From JANNXQ01 sp038238555 (GTDB lineage: Bacteria > Verrucomicrobiota > Verrucomicrobiia > Chthoniobacterales > Chthoniobacteraceae), in assembly GCA_038238555.1 (NCBI GenBank), contig JBBRXP010000006.1, forward strand, positions 4,311 to 68,310: a DNA stretch of 64,000 nt, in the 5' to 3' direction. The position numbers were made by a program, and so were the translations under genes. Below, piece after piece: positions 23,129-33,078 of this stretch (positions are counted from its first letter, which is position 1; each line of letters starts with the position of its first letter). The notes under the pieces are model-generated. The model had not been told where the DNA came from. It searched no databases and worked only from the letters and a program-made list of their open reading frames with translations.

Positions 23129-25008
23129 ATGGCGAAGAAGCTCACGAAAGCCCACGCGCTTAACGCGCAAAAACTTCACCCGAAACTCCGCGTCTTTGCC
23201 AACGGTGATCGCGAAGTGAATGCCATCCGAGCCGAACACTGCTCGGGCATTGCCGTGACCACCAAGAAGCTGCTGGCCGACGTGCCGGAGTTGCGCGGTG
23301 ACGAAGCCACCCCCGTAGCGCTGAGTGCATTGTCGAAAGCCGCGGCCACTCCCAATACACTCAAGGCCGTGCCGCGAGATGTTGCCGCGAGTGTTTTCAT
23401 TCACACTCGTCGGAGCGAAGACGCGCGCACCCTCGCTCCGGTACCCGGCGAAAAAGCGCGTCGCGGCAATTTGATCGCGGCCGACGTGCCGCTGGGCGAC
23501 CTCGACGCTGTGGCCGCACACGAGGATGTCCTCTTCATCGAAGCCTCCGAACCGCTGAAGACGCCGCGTCCAGTGAAGATCAATGCTGGCGTTGCGGCGC
23601 CGGCCAAGAGCGTTCGCGTCGTTGGGCGGGAGAAGCTGCACCGCAAAGGTGCGGGAGTGCTCGTGGGTATCATCGACGTCGGCGGGTTCGACTTCACTCA
23701 CCCCGATTTTCGCACGGCGCGCGGCGGCACTCGTTTCCTCCGCATTTGGGACCAAGGTGGCGATCGGCGGCCACCGCCGAAAGCGCAGGGCTACGGCGCA
23801 GAGTTTACCCAGGAGCACCTCGATGCTGCGATCAAAGCCGCGCCGAAGCTTGGTGTTCCGGCCTATGAAATCGAACGCCAATCGCAGTTGTCGCCGAGTG
23901 CTCACGCCACGCACGTCGCCAGCATCGCGGCTGGTAATCGCGGCGTTGCGCCAGCCGCGACGTTGGCCGCTGTCTTAGTTTCACTGCCCGACGAGGACTA
24001 CGATCGGCGGAGTTCCTTTTACGATTCCACGCGCATCGCCCACGCGATGGATTACCTGCTCGCGCTCGGGGAGGAACTCAAACTCCCGGTCTCGCTGAAC
24101 GTGAGCCTCGGCACCAACGGCCATGCGCACGATGGTTCAAGCGGGGTAAATCGCTGGCTCGATTCCGCGCTCACGCAGCCAGGTCGCGCAATCTGCGTTG
24201 CTGCGGGCAACGCGGGCCAGGAGCGGGCGGAGACGCCGGACGACATCGGCTTCATCATGGGCCGAATTCACAGCAGCGGGCGGGTTGCCTCGCGCGGCCT
24301 CGCGCACGATCTCGAATGGATCGTCGTCGGGAACACGACGGTCGATATTTCCGAGAATGAATTGGAGATTTGGTATGGCGCACAGGACCGCTTTGCCGTT
24401 TCCGTGAAACCGCCCGGACGAGATTGGATAGGGCCAATTAGCCCCCGCCAATTTGTCGAGAATCAGCAACTTGCTGACGGCTCTTTCCTGAGCATTTACA
24501 ATGAGCTGTATCACCCCGCGAACGGCTCAAACTATATCGGCATCTACCTGTCGCCGCTGTTCAGTGAGAGCGGCGTGGTTGGCGCGAGCGCTGGCACCTG
24601 GACGGTGCGCCTTCACGGCGAAGAAGTCCGTGACGGCACTTTCCACGCATGGATCGAACGCGACGATGCCCGTCCGCTTCGTCGGGTCGGAGAGCGGGAG
24701 CTGATGTCGCGGCGACCGGCACGGAGGTAGTGGCGGCGAACGGATTTAGTGGCGCCGACGATCCTTGGGTGGCGATGACCGGCACCAGCATGGCCAGTCC
24801 TTACGTGTGCGGAGTTGCTGCACTCATGCTCGCCACGCAGCCCAAGCTGACCGCCGCGCAAATCCTTGGCATCCTGCAACGCACTGCGCGCCCGCTTCCC
24901 GGCACGGATTACCGATGGCGTGACGACGCCGGCTTCGGCGCCATTGACGCGGAAGCGTGCATTCTTGAAGCCAGTCAATTCAACGAACGGAAGGATCTCA
25001 CCGTATGA
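23129..25008 (+). pseudogene. Subtilisin-like S8 serine protease, internally deleted/frameshifted
   Basis: The catalytic triad can be read across two frames: Asp in GIIDVGGFDFTHPDF, His in AHATHVASIAAGN, the oxyanion Asn in VAAGNAGQ, and Ser in TGTSMASPYVCGVAALM. The first frame ends at 24730. The second, carrying the Ser motif, is entered near 24690. By comparison with remembered homologs about 60 residues between RVG and AATGTEVVAANG are missing, so this is more than a 1-bp slip. No signal peptide. Its TGA overlaps the ATG of the MBL-fold gene, so the two form a unit. Confidence 0.75.
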
Positions 25009-26322
25009 AGTTCACCATTTTTCAATCCGACAAAGGCGATTGCATCCTCCTCGAAGCCGAGGACGGAAAGCACATCCTCGTGGATGGCGGAATGCCAAAT
25101 TCCTACCCCGAGCACGTCGCCCCAGCACTCGGCAGATTGCGCGATGCCGGCGTCGAACTTGACCTCGTTTATCTCTCTCACATTGATCAGGACCACATCG
25201 GCGGCGTTTTGCGCCTGATGGATAACGAAGCCGCGTGGCGCGTCTTCGATCACCAAACATCCATCGGCAACGCTCAAGCCAAGAAGCCGAAGGTGCCTCG
25301 GCCACCCGTGGTGCATGAAATCTGGCATAACCCTTTCCATGAACAGGTCGGGGAAAACGCGGGCGACATCGCGGACATGCTCGCCACATCCGCACAGCTT
25401 CTTGCCGCGGCTGCTTTGCCCGAGTTGCAAGAGCTTGCGGGAGGAGCATCAGGAACTCGCACTCAGCCAGCTCGAAGCGATGCGATTGAAGCGCCGCGTC
25501 GGCGACGGTCAGCTTAACATCCCTGTGAACAAGCCCTTTGACGGGAAGCTCATGTATGTGCGCTCGAACATTGCCCCTTTTGCGCTCGGCGGACTTCGCA
25601 TCTTCATCATCGGCCCGTTCAAGGACGATTTGAGAATCCTGCGCGAGGAGTGGAACGAATATCTCACCGCGCATCGGGATGCCGTGGAGAAGCTTCAGGA
25701 CCAAGCCGCGCGGGACGAAGAGAACATGGGCAATGACGTTGCGCGCCTGCTTCGCCGGCTCGAAATCACGGCCACCGTTTTCGGTGATCGTAAGAATGTT
25801 ACAGCGCCCAATCTTGCCTCCTTGATGCTCTACGTCGAAGAGCCAAGTGCCGGTGCCACCGATCGCCGCTACCTTCTCACCGGAGACGGCGCATGGCAGG
25901 ACATCCTGAGAGGGTTGAAGAAGCACGACAAACTCGACACCGCTACCGGGGGTCTGCATGTGGAGGTGCTCAAAGGTCAGCACCACGGCTCGGAGAACAA
26001 CTGGCATGAAGATTTCTGCCGCGCCATCACGGCCGACCACTACGTCTTTTGCGGCAACGGTGAACACGAGAACCCGGACCTTGGTGTCATCGACATGGTG
26101 CTTGATTCACGAGTCGGCCCAGCCACGAAACGTGGGTCCAATGCGGAAACAGGCAACCCGTTCACGCTCTGGTTTAGCTGTCGCTCGACAGTCCCGAACA
26201 ATCAGGCCGCTCAAACACACATGCGGCGCATCGAAAAAATGGTGTCGGCAGCCGCTGTAGCGCACCCCGGAAAGATTCGCTTCCACTTCCTAGAAGGAAA
26301 CTCCTTCGACTTCACGGTGTAG
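25005..26322 (+). pseudogene. MBL-fold metallohydrolase (ComEC/Rec2-like), one-base frameshift
   Basis: The N-terminus MKFTIFQSDKGDCILLEAEDGKHILVDGGM and the metal motif YLSHIDQDHIGGV (HxxxDH) define the metallo-beta-lactamase fold. Later conserved parts are LLTGDGAWQDIL and VLKGQHHGSENNW. The frame changes near 25437 in GCGGGAGGAG (...LPELQELA | REEHQELALSQ...), consistent with one base gained or lost. Coupled to the upstream S8 protease by an ATGA overlap; such protease-MBL pairs are predicted effector modules in bacterial conflict systems. Confidence 0.78.
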
Positions 26323-26944
26323 GAGCCGCACCGCCAAAGTGAGCGGACGCCAACTCATGGAGCGCTTCAAGACTGGAGAGCCCGAAGCGAGATAGAAAAT
26401 CACTCGTCGTTGCGAACCGCAGGCGCCCGTCGTCGCCGGCGAAGTCTGTGACCAAACGGAGATCGCGCAATTTGACTACCAAGCCGCGTTTGTCGGCGGC
26501 GAAAAGTTGGTCAATTTCGGCTTGGCTGACCGGCTGTTTGAAGGCGATGCAGGCGAGCACTTCGAGCGCGGCTGTGGTGAGATCGGGATTGCCGCTCGCG
26601 CCGGTCTGAGAGCGCAGGTAGTCGGCGAGACGACTGCTCTCGATTTTCGTCGAGAGGAGCGAAACAACGCCGTTGACGATGCGGAGTTGGAGGCCGACCG
26701 GCTCGAGCTGTTGGTTGCACTCCAGGAGCGCGGCGATCAACTCCACGTTTGAGAGCGCAGCCGCCGCCCGGATCTCCGCGCGGACATCCTCGCGGAAAAA
26801 CTCGCGCAGCTTTTCCCGCAGCCCGTCCACCGTGAGGCTCTTTCCCGTTGCGAACAGCATTTGGACGACCGCCTTTGAAGCCACCTTCGCAGTCGCGCCG
26901 GTGCCGCTGCGCTTGGTGCGACGGTGCGAAGATACGACGTTCAC
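26312..26944 (-). CDS. ScpB-like segregation/condensation protein B
   Basis: 210 residues of tandem winged-helix type. The ScpB signature is clear: TTAALEVLACIAFKQPVSQAEIDQLFAADKRGLVVKLRDLRLVTDFAGDDGRLRFATTSDFLSRFGLSSLEAL. ScpB normally bridges SMC through ScpA; no ScpA or canonical SMC is nearby. It starts 4 bp after the tyrosine-recombinase gene on the same strand, so here it is probably element-encoded. Its 3' end overlaps the convergent MBL gene by 11 bp. Confidence 0.85.
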   Translation of the reverse strand: MNVVSSHRRTKRSGTGATAKVASKAVVQMLFATGKSLTVDGLREKLREFFREDVRAEIRAAAALSNVELIAALLECNQQLEPVGLQLRIVNGVVSLLSTKIESSRLADYLRSQTGASGNPDLTTAALEVLACIAFKQPVSQAEIDQLFAADKRGLVVKLRDLRLVTDFAGDDGRLRFATTSDFLSRFGLSSLEALHELASAHFGGAAPTP

Positions 26945-26947
26945 ACG

Positions 26948-27916
26948 TTACGACCGCAGGCTGAGGTTTTCGGCGACGGTCCGAAGACGCTGCTGGTCCA
27001 CATGCGTATAGCGCGCCGTCGTCGCGAGGCTCTTGTGCCCGAGGAGCGCCTGCACATCGCGCAAGGTGGCGCCGCGCTCATTAAGAAGCAGCGTGGCAGC
27101 GGTGTGTCGGAGCGGGTGCGCGGAGATGACTGGCACGCCGGCGCGCTGGCAGGCACGCTTGAGCCGCGCGTTGAAGGCTTGATTGCTGACCGGTGCGCCG
27201 TTCCGGCCGGGAAAGACCAGCGGCGACGCGGCGAAATCCATCCCACCACTCCGAAGGCGAACACCTTTCACGCATTCGAGGAATGCGGACCACTCCCGGA
27301 GCGCGTCCGATAATTCAGGAATGACCGGCAGATCACGAAACGAGCCTCCCTTGACCTGCATTCGTGTGGCGATCACCGCACCGCCGGGCTCACGCACCAG
27401 CCGCTCCATCGTGAGCTGCGCCCATTCGTGAAAGCGGCAGCCAGTCGGGAACAACGCCTGCGCAAAGTGGAATGCGAGATGATCGAAGTAATTGCGGCGG
27501 TCCTCTCGCATTACCGCGAGAAGCATCGCGAGTTGCGAAGCGGTGTGATAGCGCAGCTCCGTCTTCTCGATTTGGAACTTCGGCGCGAGGCATTCCGCGA
27601 ACGGGTTCGGGGCGCCCAGCACCTTGTAGAGCAGCGCCAGCGCTGCCTTGAGCTGGAGATGATGCGATGCACTCCGACCGCGAGTCGCGCACTCGTAAAA
27701 TTGCCGCGCCTTGTCCATCGGCAATGTTGCCAAGGTAGTATCTTCCGCCGAAGCCCACGAGATGACGGCGATCCAAGTGCGCCGATACGCAATGAGCGTG
27801 TTGGCAGCGAGCTGGCGCTGCTCCGCGGCGGCGATCAGCCTTTGCAGTAATGAGTCCGCCGGCACATCCCGCGCCTCGCACTCTGCTTCACCCACTGATG
27901 ATGGTAATTGGCCCAT
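26948..27916 (-). CDS. Tyrosine recombinase / integrase (XerC/D-like)
   Basis: 322 residues. The N-terminal SAM-like core-binding domain (LAANTLIAYRRTWIAVISWA) is followed by the catalytic domain with Arg in FPTGCRFHEW, Lys in QVKGG, HPLRHTAATLLLNERGA (His-x-x-Arg), LLGHKSL and the nucleophile Tyr in TTARYTHVD, so all active-site residues are present. It would catalyse integration and excision. The tRNA-Gly 3' fragment at 57.95 kb is a plausible attachment site, though it lies 30 kb away. The likely operon is xer-scpB. Confidence 0.9.
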   Translation of the reverse strand: MGQLPSSVGEAECEARDVPADSLLQRLIAAAEQRQLAANTLIAYRRTWIAVISWASAEDTTLATLPMDKARQFYECATRGRSASHHLQLKAALALLYKVLGAPNPFAECLAPKFQIEKTELRYHTASQLAMLLAVMREDRRNYFDHLAFHFAQALFPTGCRFHEWAQLTMERLVREPGGAVIATRMQVKGGSFRDLPVIPELSDALREWSAFLECVKGVRLRSGGMDFAASPLVFPGRNGAPVSNQAFNARLKRACQRAGVPVISAHPLRHTAATLLLNERGATLRDVQALLGHKSLATTARYTHVDQQRLRTVAENLSLRS

Positions 27917-27949
27917 TGCCGGTTCACTTCACGCAAGGAGCTAACGTTA

Positions 27950-28010
27950 CAATAATATCTCTTATTGTCTCGCCGCCGGGCCTTTCAGAAGCAGGCACAG
28001 CATTATTGTA
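27950..28010. promoter_or_regulatory. Three ACAATAA elements upstream of the recombinase gene
   Basis: ACAATAA-tatctc-TTATTGT (27950-27969) is an inverted repeat, and another TTATTGT lies at 28004-28010. They are 34-95 bp upstream of the recombinase start and are AT-rich against the GC-rich background. They may be an operator, or arm-type sites for the recombinase or an excisionase. Confidence 0.4.
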
Positions 28011-28065
28011 GTGCTCGGGAAGTGGGGTCGCAGCACCCCATTGGGGCGTCGGAAAGGTAAGCCTT

Positions 28066-28986
28066 TCACGCATACGCTTGGATTTGCAGAGCATCCGCAT
28101 TTTCAGCGACCAGAAGCTTTGCAGCACTGAATCCACCACCCAACACCTTCGCGACCACTGCGTCTCCGATGAGTCGCTCCACCGCGTCCCGCATCGGCCG
28201 CGCGCCGAGGCGGGGATGAAAACCGTGCCGCACCAGGAACGGGAGAACACTCGCGTCCGCTTCGACCATCATCCCCCGCGAGTGCAGGAACTCCAACTCG
28301 GCCGAGAGCAGCAGCTTCGCGATCTCCAGTTGCACGTCATAACTCAAGCGTCGGAATACGAGCTTCTCGTTGATACGCGCGTAAAGCTCAGGGCGCATCG
28401 TTTGTTGCGCGCGCGTGAGGACGTGGCGTTCCATCGTCGCAAAGCTCGAATGTTGTAGCTCCAAAATGTCCGCTGCTGCGATGTTCGAGGTCATCACGAT
28501 GTAGAAGTTGCTCCAGTCCAGGGTTTCGCCGTTGGCCATCGTCACGCGAGCGGCGTCGAGGATTTGGAGAAGAAGATCGAGCACCCGCGGATGCGCCTTT
28601 TCGATTTCGTCGCACAGCAGCGTCCCGCAGCCGTGCTTGTCGTGCGCCAGTGCAAGCGTGCCGCGCTCGCCCACTTTGCCGCCCAGCAACACGCCGACGC
28701 TTTCTTGCGTCTGAAACTCCGACATATCGAAACGGAACAAGTGATCCGGTCCCATGAGGAAATCGGTGAAGCGAATCGTGACCTCGGTTTTTCCAACGCC
28801 AGTCGGGCCGAGGAAAAGAAAGCTGCCGCGTGGGCGGCCAGCTTTTCGCAGCCCGAGTTGCCCGCGCCGCAGGACAGATGCGATCCGCGGCAGCGCGTGA
28901 TCTTGTCCACGAATCCCGGCGCCGAGATGGGTTATCAGTCCACGGAGTTTTTCGTGATCGGTGGTGGATTCAGCGGTCGTGCTCAT
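28066..28986 (-). CDS. Clp/Hsp100-type AAA+ ATPase, single D2-like domain
   Basis: 306 residues. Walker A GPTGVGKT, Walker B TLLCDEIEKAHP, sensor MTSNIA and a ClpB-type C-terminal small domain (HPRLGARPMRDAVERLIGD). There is no N-domain or D1 ring, so it is about one third of a ClpB/ClpA. An N-terminal ATG at 29007 is also possible. Divergent from the secretion cluster with two GCTCC palindromes in the shared promoter region; an element-specific unfoldase role is inferred. Confidence 0.82.
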   Translation of the reverse strand: MSTTAESTTDHEKLRGLITHLGAGIRGQDHALPRIASVLRRGQLGLRKAGRPRGSFLFLGPTGVGKTEVTIRFTDFLMGPDHLFRFDMSEFQTQESVGVLLGGKVGERGTLALAHDKHGCGTLLCDEIEKAHPRVLDLLLQILDAARVTMANGETLDWSNFYIVMTSNIAAADILELQHSSFATMERHVLTRAQQTMRPELYARINEKLVFRRLSYDVQLEIAKLLLSAELEFLHSRGMMVEADASVLPFLVRHGFHPRLGARPMRDAVERLIGDAVVAKVLGGGFSAAKLLVAENADALQIQAYA

Positions 28987-28987
28987 T

Positions 28988-29047
28988 GCTCCAAAAGGAG
29001 CGAGCATTTTCTGTAATTTTCCACGCAACCCGCTCCCAAACGGGAGC
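28988..29047. promoter_or_regulatory. Two GCTCC...GGAGC palindromes in the clp/virB2 divergent promoter region
   Basis: GCTCCAAAAGGAGC (28988-29001) and GCTCCCAAACGGGAGC (29032-29047) are perfect or near-perfect palindromes. The same motif recurs at 48164, 56445, 56493 and 56807, always upstream of element genes. A candidate operator for the XRE-type regulators at 56 kb. Confidence 0.6.
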
Positions 29048-29081
29048 AGTCCCGCGCGCGTGCTCACGTAAGAACGCGGGC

Positions 29082-29378
29082 ATGACAACTTCGCTATTCC
29101 TTACCTCACTGCGCTTCACGCCCATCCTCGCGCAGGCCGCCGGCGGTCTTGCCGAAGGCGCGAGCAAAGCGATGGGCATCGTGATGCTGATTGGTTTCAT
29201 CTTCGGAACCATCTGCGTCGTTGGCGGTGGCTTCGCCATCCGGCGCGGTGATACCGACGCGGGCAAGCTCTCCATCATCGGCGGGCTGATCATCGCGGGC
29301 GCGCCGGTCATCGTGAAGGCACTCTTCACCGCTTTCGGCCTGGATGGTTCCACGGTCGAGGTGGGCGCGTTCCAATGA
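29082..29378 (+). CDS. VirB2/TrbC-like major pilin
   Basis: 98 residues. A signal-like first helix ending near LAQAAGG, then two hydrophobic segments (MGIVMLIGFIFGTICVVGGGFAI and LSIIGGLIIAGAPVIVKALFTAF) separated by a short charged turn. This is the organisation of T4SS pilins. First gene of the secretion cluster; stop overlaps the next start (ATGA). Confidence 0.75.
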   Translation: MTTSLFLTSLRFTPILAQAAGGLAEGASKAMGIVMLIGFIFGTICVVGGGFAIRRGDTDAGKLSIIGGLIIAGAPVIVKALFTAFGLDGSTVEVGAFQ

Positions 29379-29728
29379 GAAACGAACTACGCTTCTCAGA
29401 CACCAACAGCGCCGACGACTCCGCGGGCCGCACGTGGGGTCTCGACGGCAATCTGTTTTGGTATGTCGTTGGCGGGGTCTTCGCCTTCGTTGTGCTGCTG
29501 CTCTTCCTTTTCAGCGCAGCGCGGATGAGTTTTGGCGCGTCGCTCGCCATCGCGAGTGCGCCGCTCGCGTTGACGCTCATCTACGTCCTTGGCTTCCGCC
29601 AGGGGAAGCCGCCCGGCTACGACCTCGACCTTGTGGATTACTGGACGAACGGCGCTGGCTTCGCACCAAATCCACGGCTTCAACCGATTCACCCGCTTCG
29701 CGACGACACCAACAATGTGGCCGATTGA
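29375..29728 (+). CDS. VirB3-like inner-membrane protein
   Basis: 117 residues with two adjacent transmembrane segments (LFWYVVGGVFAFVVLLLFLFSAARM and SLAIASAPLALTLIYVLGF) and a soluble C-terminus. Small size, topology and the position between a pilin and VirB4 support a VirB3/TraL role. Overlaps both neighbours (ATGA at its start, 14 bp at its end). Confidence 0.7.
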   Translation: MRNELRFSDTNSADDSAGRTWGLDGNLFWYVVGGVFAFVVLLLFLFSAARMSFGASLAIASAPLALTLIYVLGFRQGKPPGYDLDLVDYWTNGAGFAPNPRLQPIHPLRDDTNNVAD

Positions 29729-32472
29729 TGCCATCATCGAGCGGCCGGCGAACGGCTACTTCCTCCGCGATATGCTCGTTTTTAACGGGCTGAACGCGGG
29801 CGGTTTTGTGTCGAAAGGGTTCATCTTCGAGCCGCCCGATTTCAACAACGCTCAGATCGCCGAGCTGAATGAGTTCCAGGATCAGCTATCGATCCTGCTC
29901 GCTTCGCTCAGCGACAACCAACGGCTCCAGGTGCAGTGGTTCTGCGATTCCGACTATCAGCACGAGCTGCTCCGCTACAACGAAGAGACCAAGCGCGCCA
30001 CGAACGTCTGGACGCGACGCGCGCGCAACGAACGCTTTGCGCGCTACTGGCAGGCGATGGTCAATCGCCGGCTGCGTCGGCAGCGGCTCATCCTCTACAT
30101 CTCGCGGAAGATCGAGGCTTCCCCGGCGTTCTCCGGGTCGCGTGCGAGCCTCACGAAGCACTACGACTTTTTGCTCGACCAGCTTCAGCAGGAGTTCGCG
30201 CAGGTTCACGAAACGCTCACCGGCATTTTCAGCGGCCAGGGCGCGCGCATCCTTCCGATGTCGAACGCCCAACATTACCGGCACTACACGGCATTCTTGA
30301 ATCCATCGCTCGCGGAAAGGTTCGACTACGACGCGCTGGAGACGTTCGATCCGCTGCTCTCGATTCAGGAGAACTGCTGGCACAGCGAGGGGAACGGCCA
30401 GGAGGATTTCGGTTTCTGGATGGACGGGCATTACCACTCCGTCATCGCGCTGACGCGGTGGCCGAAGATGACGTTCCCCGGAGTCATTCACCGGCTCACC
30501 AATCTGCGGCTGCTCGACTACGCCATCACGGTGAACGTCGATCCGATCCCGATCCGCAAAGAGATCGTGCGAGAGGAGAAGGCGCACGAGCGCATTGCGG
30601 GCGACTATGCGAGCGAGAAGAAGCTCTCGCTGCTCACGGTAATGCAGAAGAAGGAGCGAAAAATCGCGGCGCTGATGCAAGGCCACACGCTTCCCTTCAA
30701 CGCGCTCTTCATCGTCCGCGTTTGGGATAAGTCGAAGGCCGGACTTTCGGCGAAGGCGACTGCGATCAAGAACGCGATCAACTCGATGAACTCCGCGCAG
30801 TATTTCGAGAAGCAGCCTGCCGAGCACGACCAAAAAGCTGTTTTTCCAAACGTGGCCGGGCTGGCTCTGGGGTCGCTACGAGCATCGCAAGCTCTACGCC
30901 GAACATCACTACCTCGCCGACATGCTACCGGTGAACGCGACGTTCACCGGGCATCTCGAAACAGCCGAAGCAATCTACGACGGCAACGCTTCCAACCTCG
31001 TCGGCATCAAAACCTTCGCGGGATCTGGAGGCGAGCAGACCCCGCAGCACGCCGTGCTGCTCGGGATGAGCGGCGCTGGGAAGTCGGTGACGATGTGCGA
31101 CCTGCTTTCGCAGACCGAATTGTATTTCGACTACACGGTGCTGATCGAGGAAGGGCTCTCCTACGGCATTTACACGAAGACCGTCGATCCGAACGCCGAG
31201 CCGATCATTCTCCAGCCGGACGGCACGCTCACGATCAACTACCTCGACACCAGCGGACTGCCGCTCACGCCGCTCCATCTCTCCACTGCAACGTCGCTCG
31301 TTGCTCGCATGGCGGGCGTCAGCGCAGACGAAGAGAAGCGAATGCTACGACAGGCGCGGATCGCCAAGTATCTCAATCAGCTCTACGAGGACGCGCACCA
31401 GGACTGGACGAATCGCTACCCGGAGAAGGTGCTGAAAGTCGCGCGCCACGCCTGTGCGCTCGCCGCTTACCGCCGCGACCGGCTTCCGCCCGGTGCAACC
31501 TCGCTCGATGCCTTCGCCGATTTCCGCGACTGGTATCGCGCCCACGAGGACGAAGCCCACACCTTCCTCATGAGCTTCGGCGAACCCGAGGTGCTCAGAT
31601 TCTCCAAAGACCCGAACACCGCTCGGGAAGTTAGGAACTTGGCATTTTCCTACTTCACACCTTCCGAATATCCGACTCACCGTATGCTTCAGGAGTTGAT
31701 GCAGCTTGAGGCGTCCGGCGCAGACAAGGAGCAGATCCTTCAGCTCGCGACGCTGCTCCTGCCGTGGTGCCGTGAAGGGAACTACGGCCCGCTCTTCGAC
31801 GGCGAATCGAACATCTCGCTCACCGGAAAGATCGCTCACTTTGAACTCGGCTACATTCCAGAGTCGGCCAAGGAGCTGAAGTCAGCGGCCGGCTTTCTCA
31901 TTACGAACTACACGCGGCAGCACATCATCACGATGCCGCGGGCGCTGCGGAAGCGGAACGTCTATGAAGAAGTCGCGCGCTTCCTCGACATCCCGGAGGG
32001 CGAGAAGATCGTGAAGGAGAGCTACGCGCAGATGCGCAAGTTCAACACCTGGAACATTTCAATCGTCCAGCAATACAGCCGCTTCAAGGAGAGCCGGATT
32101 CGCTCCGCGGTTTTCGGAAACAGCCGCCAGTTCTTTATGATGCGGCAGAATGACCGTGCGGACTTGGAAGACATTTCGCGCGACGTGGCGCTGCCTGAGA
32201 TCACGAAGCAGACGATCATGGCCTATCCGCCGCCCGATCAGCAGACCGGACAGAAATTCGCGGCATTTACCTACTATCACACCGACATGCTGCGGCCCAT
32301 CTGCGGCACGGTGCATAACATCGCCTCGGCGGAGATGCTGTATTGCAGCAGCACGAGCGGTGAACACTTCGAGCGGCGCGCCCGTCAGCTCAAGGCGCAC
32401 GGCGACATCATCGAAGGCATCGTCACTCACGCGCAAAAGCCGACTGCTACGGAGGAAGCTCCAACGGTATGA
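29715..32472 (+). pseudogene. VirB4-type T4SS ATPase, one-base frameshift
   Basis: About 918 residues if repaired. The N-terminal part starts MWPIDAIIERPANGYFLRDM. The frame breaks near 30828 (...YFEKQPA | STTKKLFFQTWPGWLWGRYEHRKLY...), where one extra base in GCCGAGCACG would explain it. The second part contains Walker A GMSGAGKSVTMC (about 31069-31104) and the VirB4 C-terminal ATPase regions. VirB4 powers pilus assembly and substrate transfer. As sequenced, the N- and C-terminal halves are not in one frame, and the ATPase half could start only at an internal ATG (30922). Confidence 0.85.
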
Positions 32473-32888
32473 AGATACGAACATCCTTCCTTCCTCTCCT
32501 CGCTGCCACGATCCTCGCCGGCTGTGCGGGAACTACTCGGGTCGTGACCGACACCGCTGCCGCCGGCCTCGGCGCGGTGGTTGGAAACAAGCTGGGTGAC
32601 GGCAATCCACTCATCACCGCGGCGGGTGCTGCGGGCGGAGTCCTGCTCGGTGAGACCCTAAATTGGGCGAACGACAACCACGCCAAAAAGGCTTACGCGC
32701 AAGGATTCGATAAGGGCCGCAGCGACGCCGTGAAGCAGCAGTATTGGGTGATGGTGAATCAGCAGAAAGCGGCGGAAGGCCAACCCTTCGACGAGCACAT
32801 CAGCCTCTTTGAAATCCCGGTGCCCGAACAGCAGATCGGGGGCGTCATTCTTAAACCGACAACCAAAATCCTGAGAATCGAAGAGTAA
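32469..32888 (+). CDS. Conjugation-cluster lipoprotein (TrbH-like)
   Basis: 139 residues. Signal peptide with lipobox LAGC (MKIRTSFLPLLAATILAGCAG), a Gly/Ala-rich hydrophobic stretch (GLGAVVGNKLGDGNPLITAAGAAGGVLLG) and a charged C-terminus. Overlaps the VirB4 stop by ATGA. Small lipoproteins of this kind are regular T4SS parts; exact role unknown. Confidence 0.7.
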   Translation: MKIRTSFLPLLAATILAGCAGTTRVVTDTAAAGLGAVVGNKLGDGNPLITAAGAAGGVLLGETLNWANDNHAKKAYAQGFDKGRSDAVKQQYWVMVNQQKAAEGQPFDEHISLFEIPVPEQQIGGVILKPTTKILRIEE

Positions 32889-32893
32889 CCACC

Positions 32894-33064
32894 ATGATCA
32901 ATCCCTACGAACCCAACATCGACCGCATCGACGACGACGAGCAAATGCGTCGCCAGCGCGAGGAGCAACTGCGCCAAGAACAGGAACGTGTCCGCCAACA
33001 GGACGCGGAGCGACTGCGCCGGCAGCAGGAACAGCAACGGGGATACGGCTGCCATCATCCCTAA
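32894..33064 (+). CDS. Small Gln/Arg/Glu-rich coiled-coil protein
   Basis: 56 residues (MINPYEPNIDRIDDDEQMRRQREEQLRQEQERV...), nearly all a charged coiled coil, ending GYGCHHP. Lies 5 bp after the lipoprotein gene and just before the VirB5-like gene, in the operon direction. Not assignable to a family; may be a small assembly factor. Confidence 0.5.
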   Translation: MINPYEPNIDRIDDDEQMRRQREEQLRQEQERVRQQDAERLRRQQEQQRGYGCHHP

Positions 33065-33078
33065 CTTTGAAACACAAC

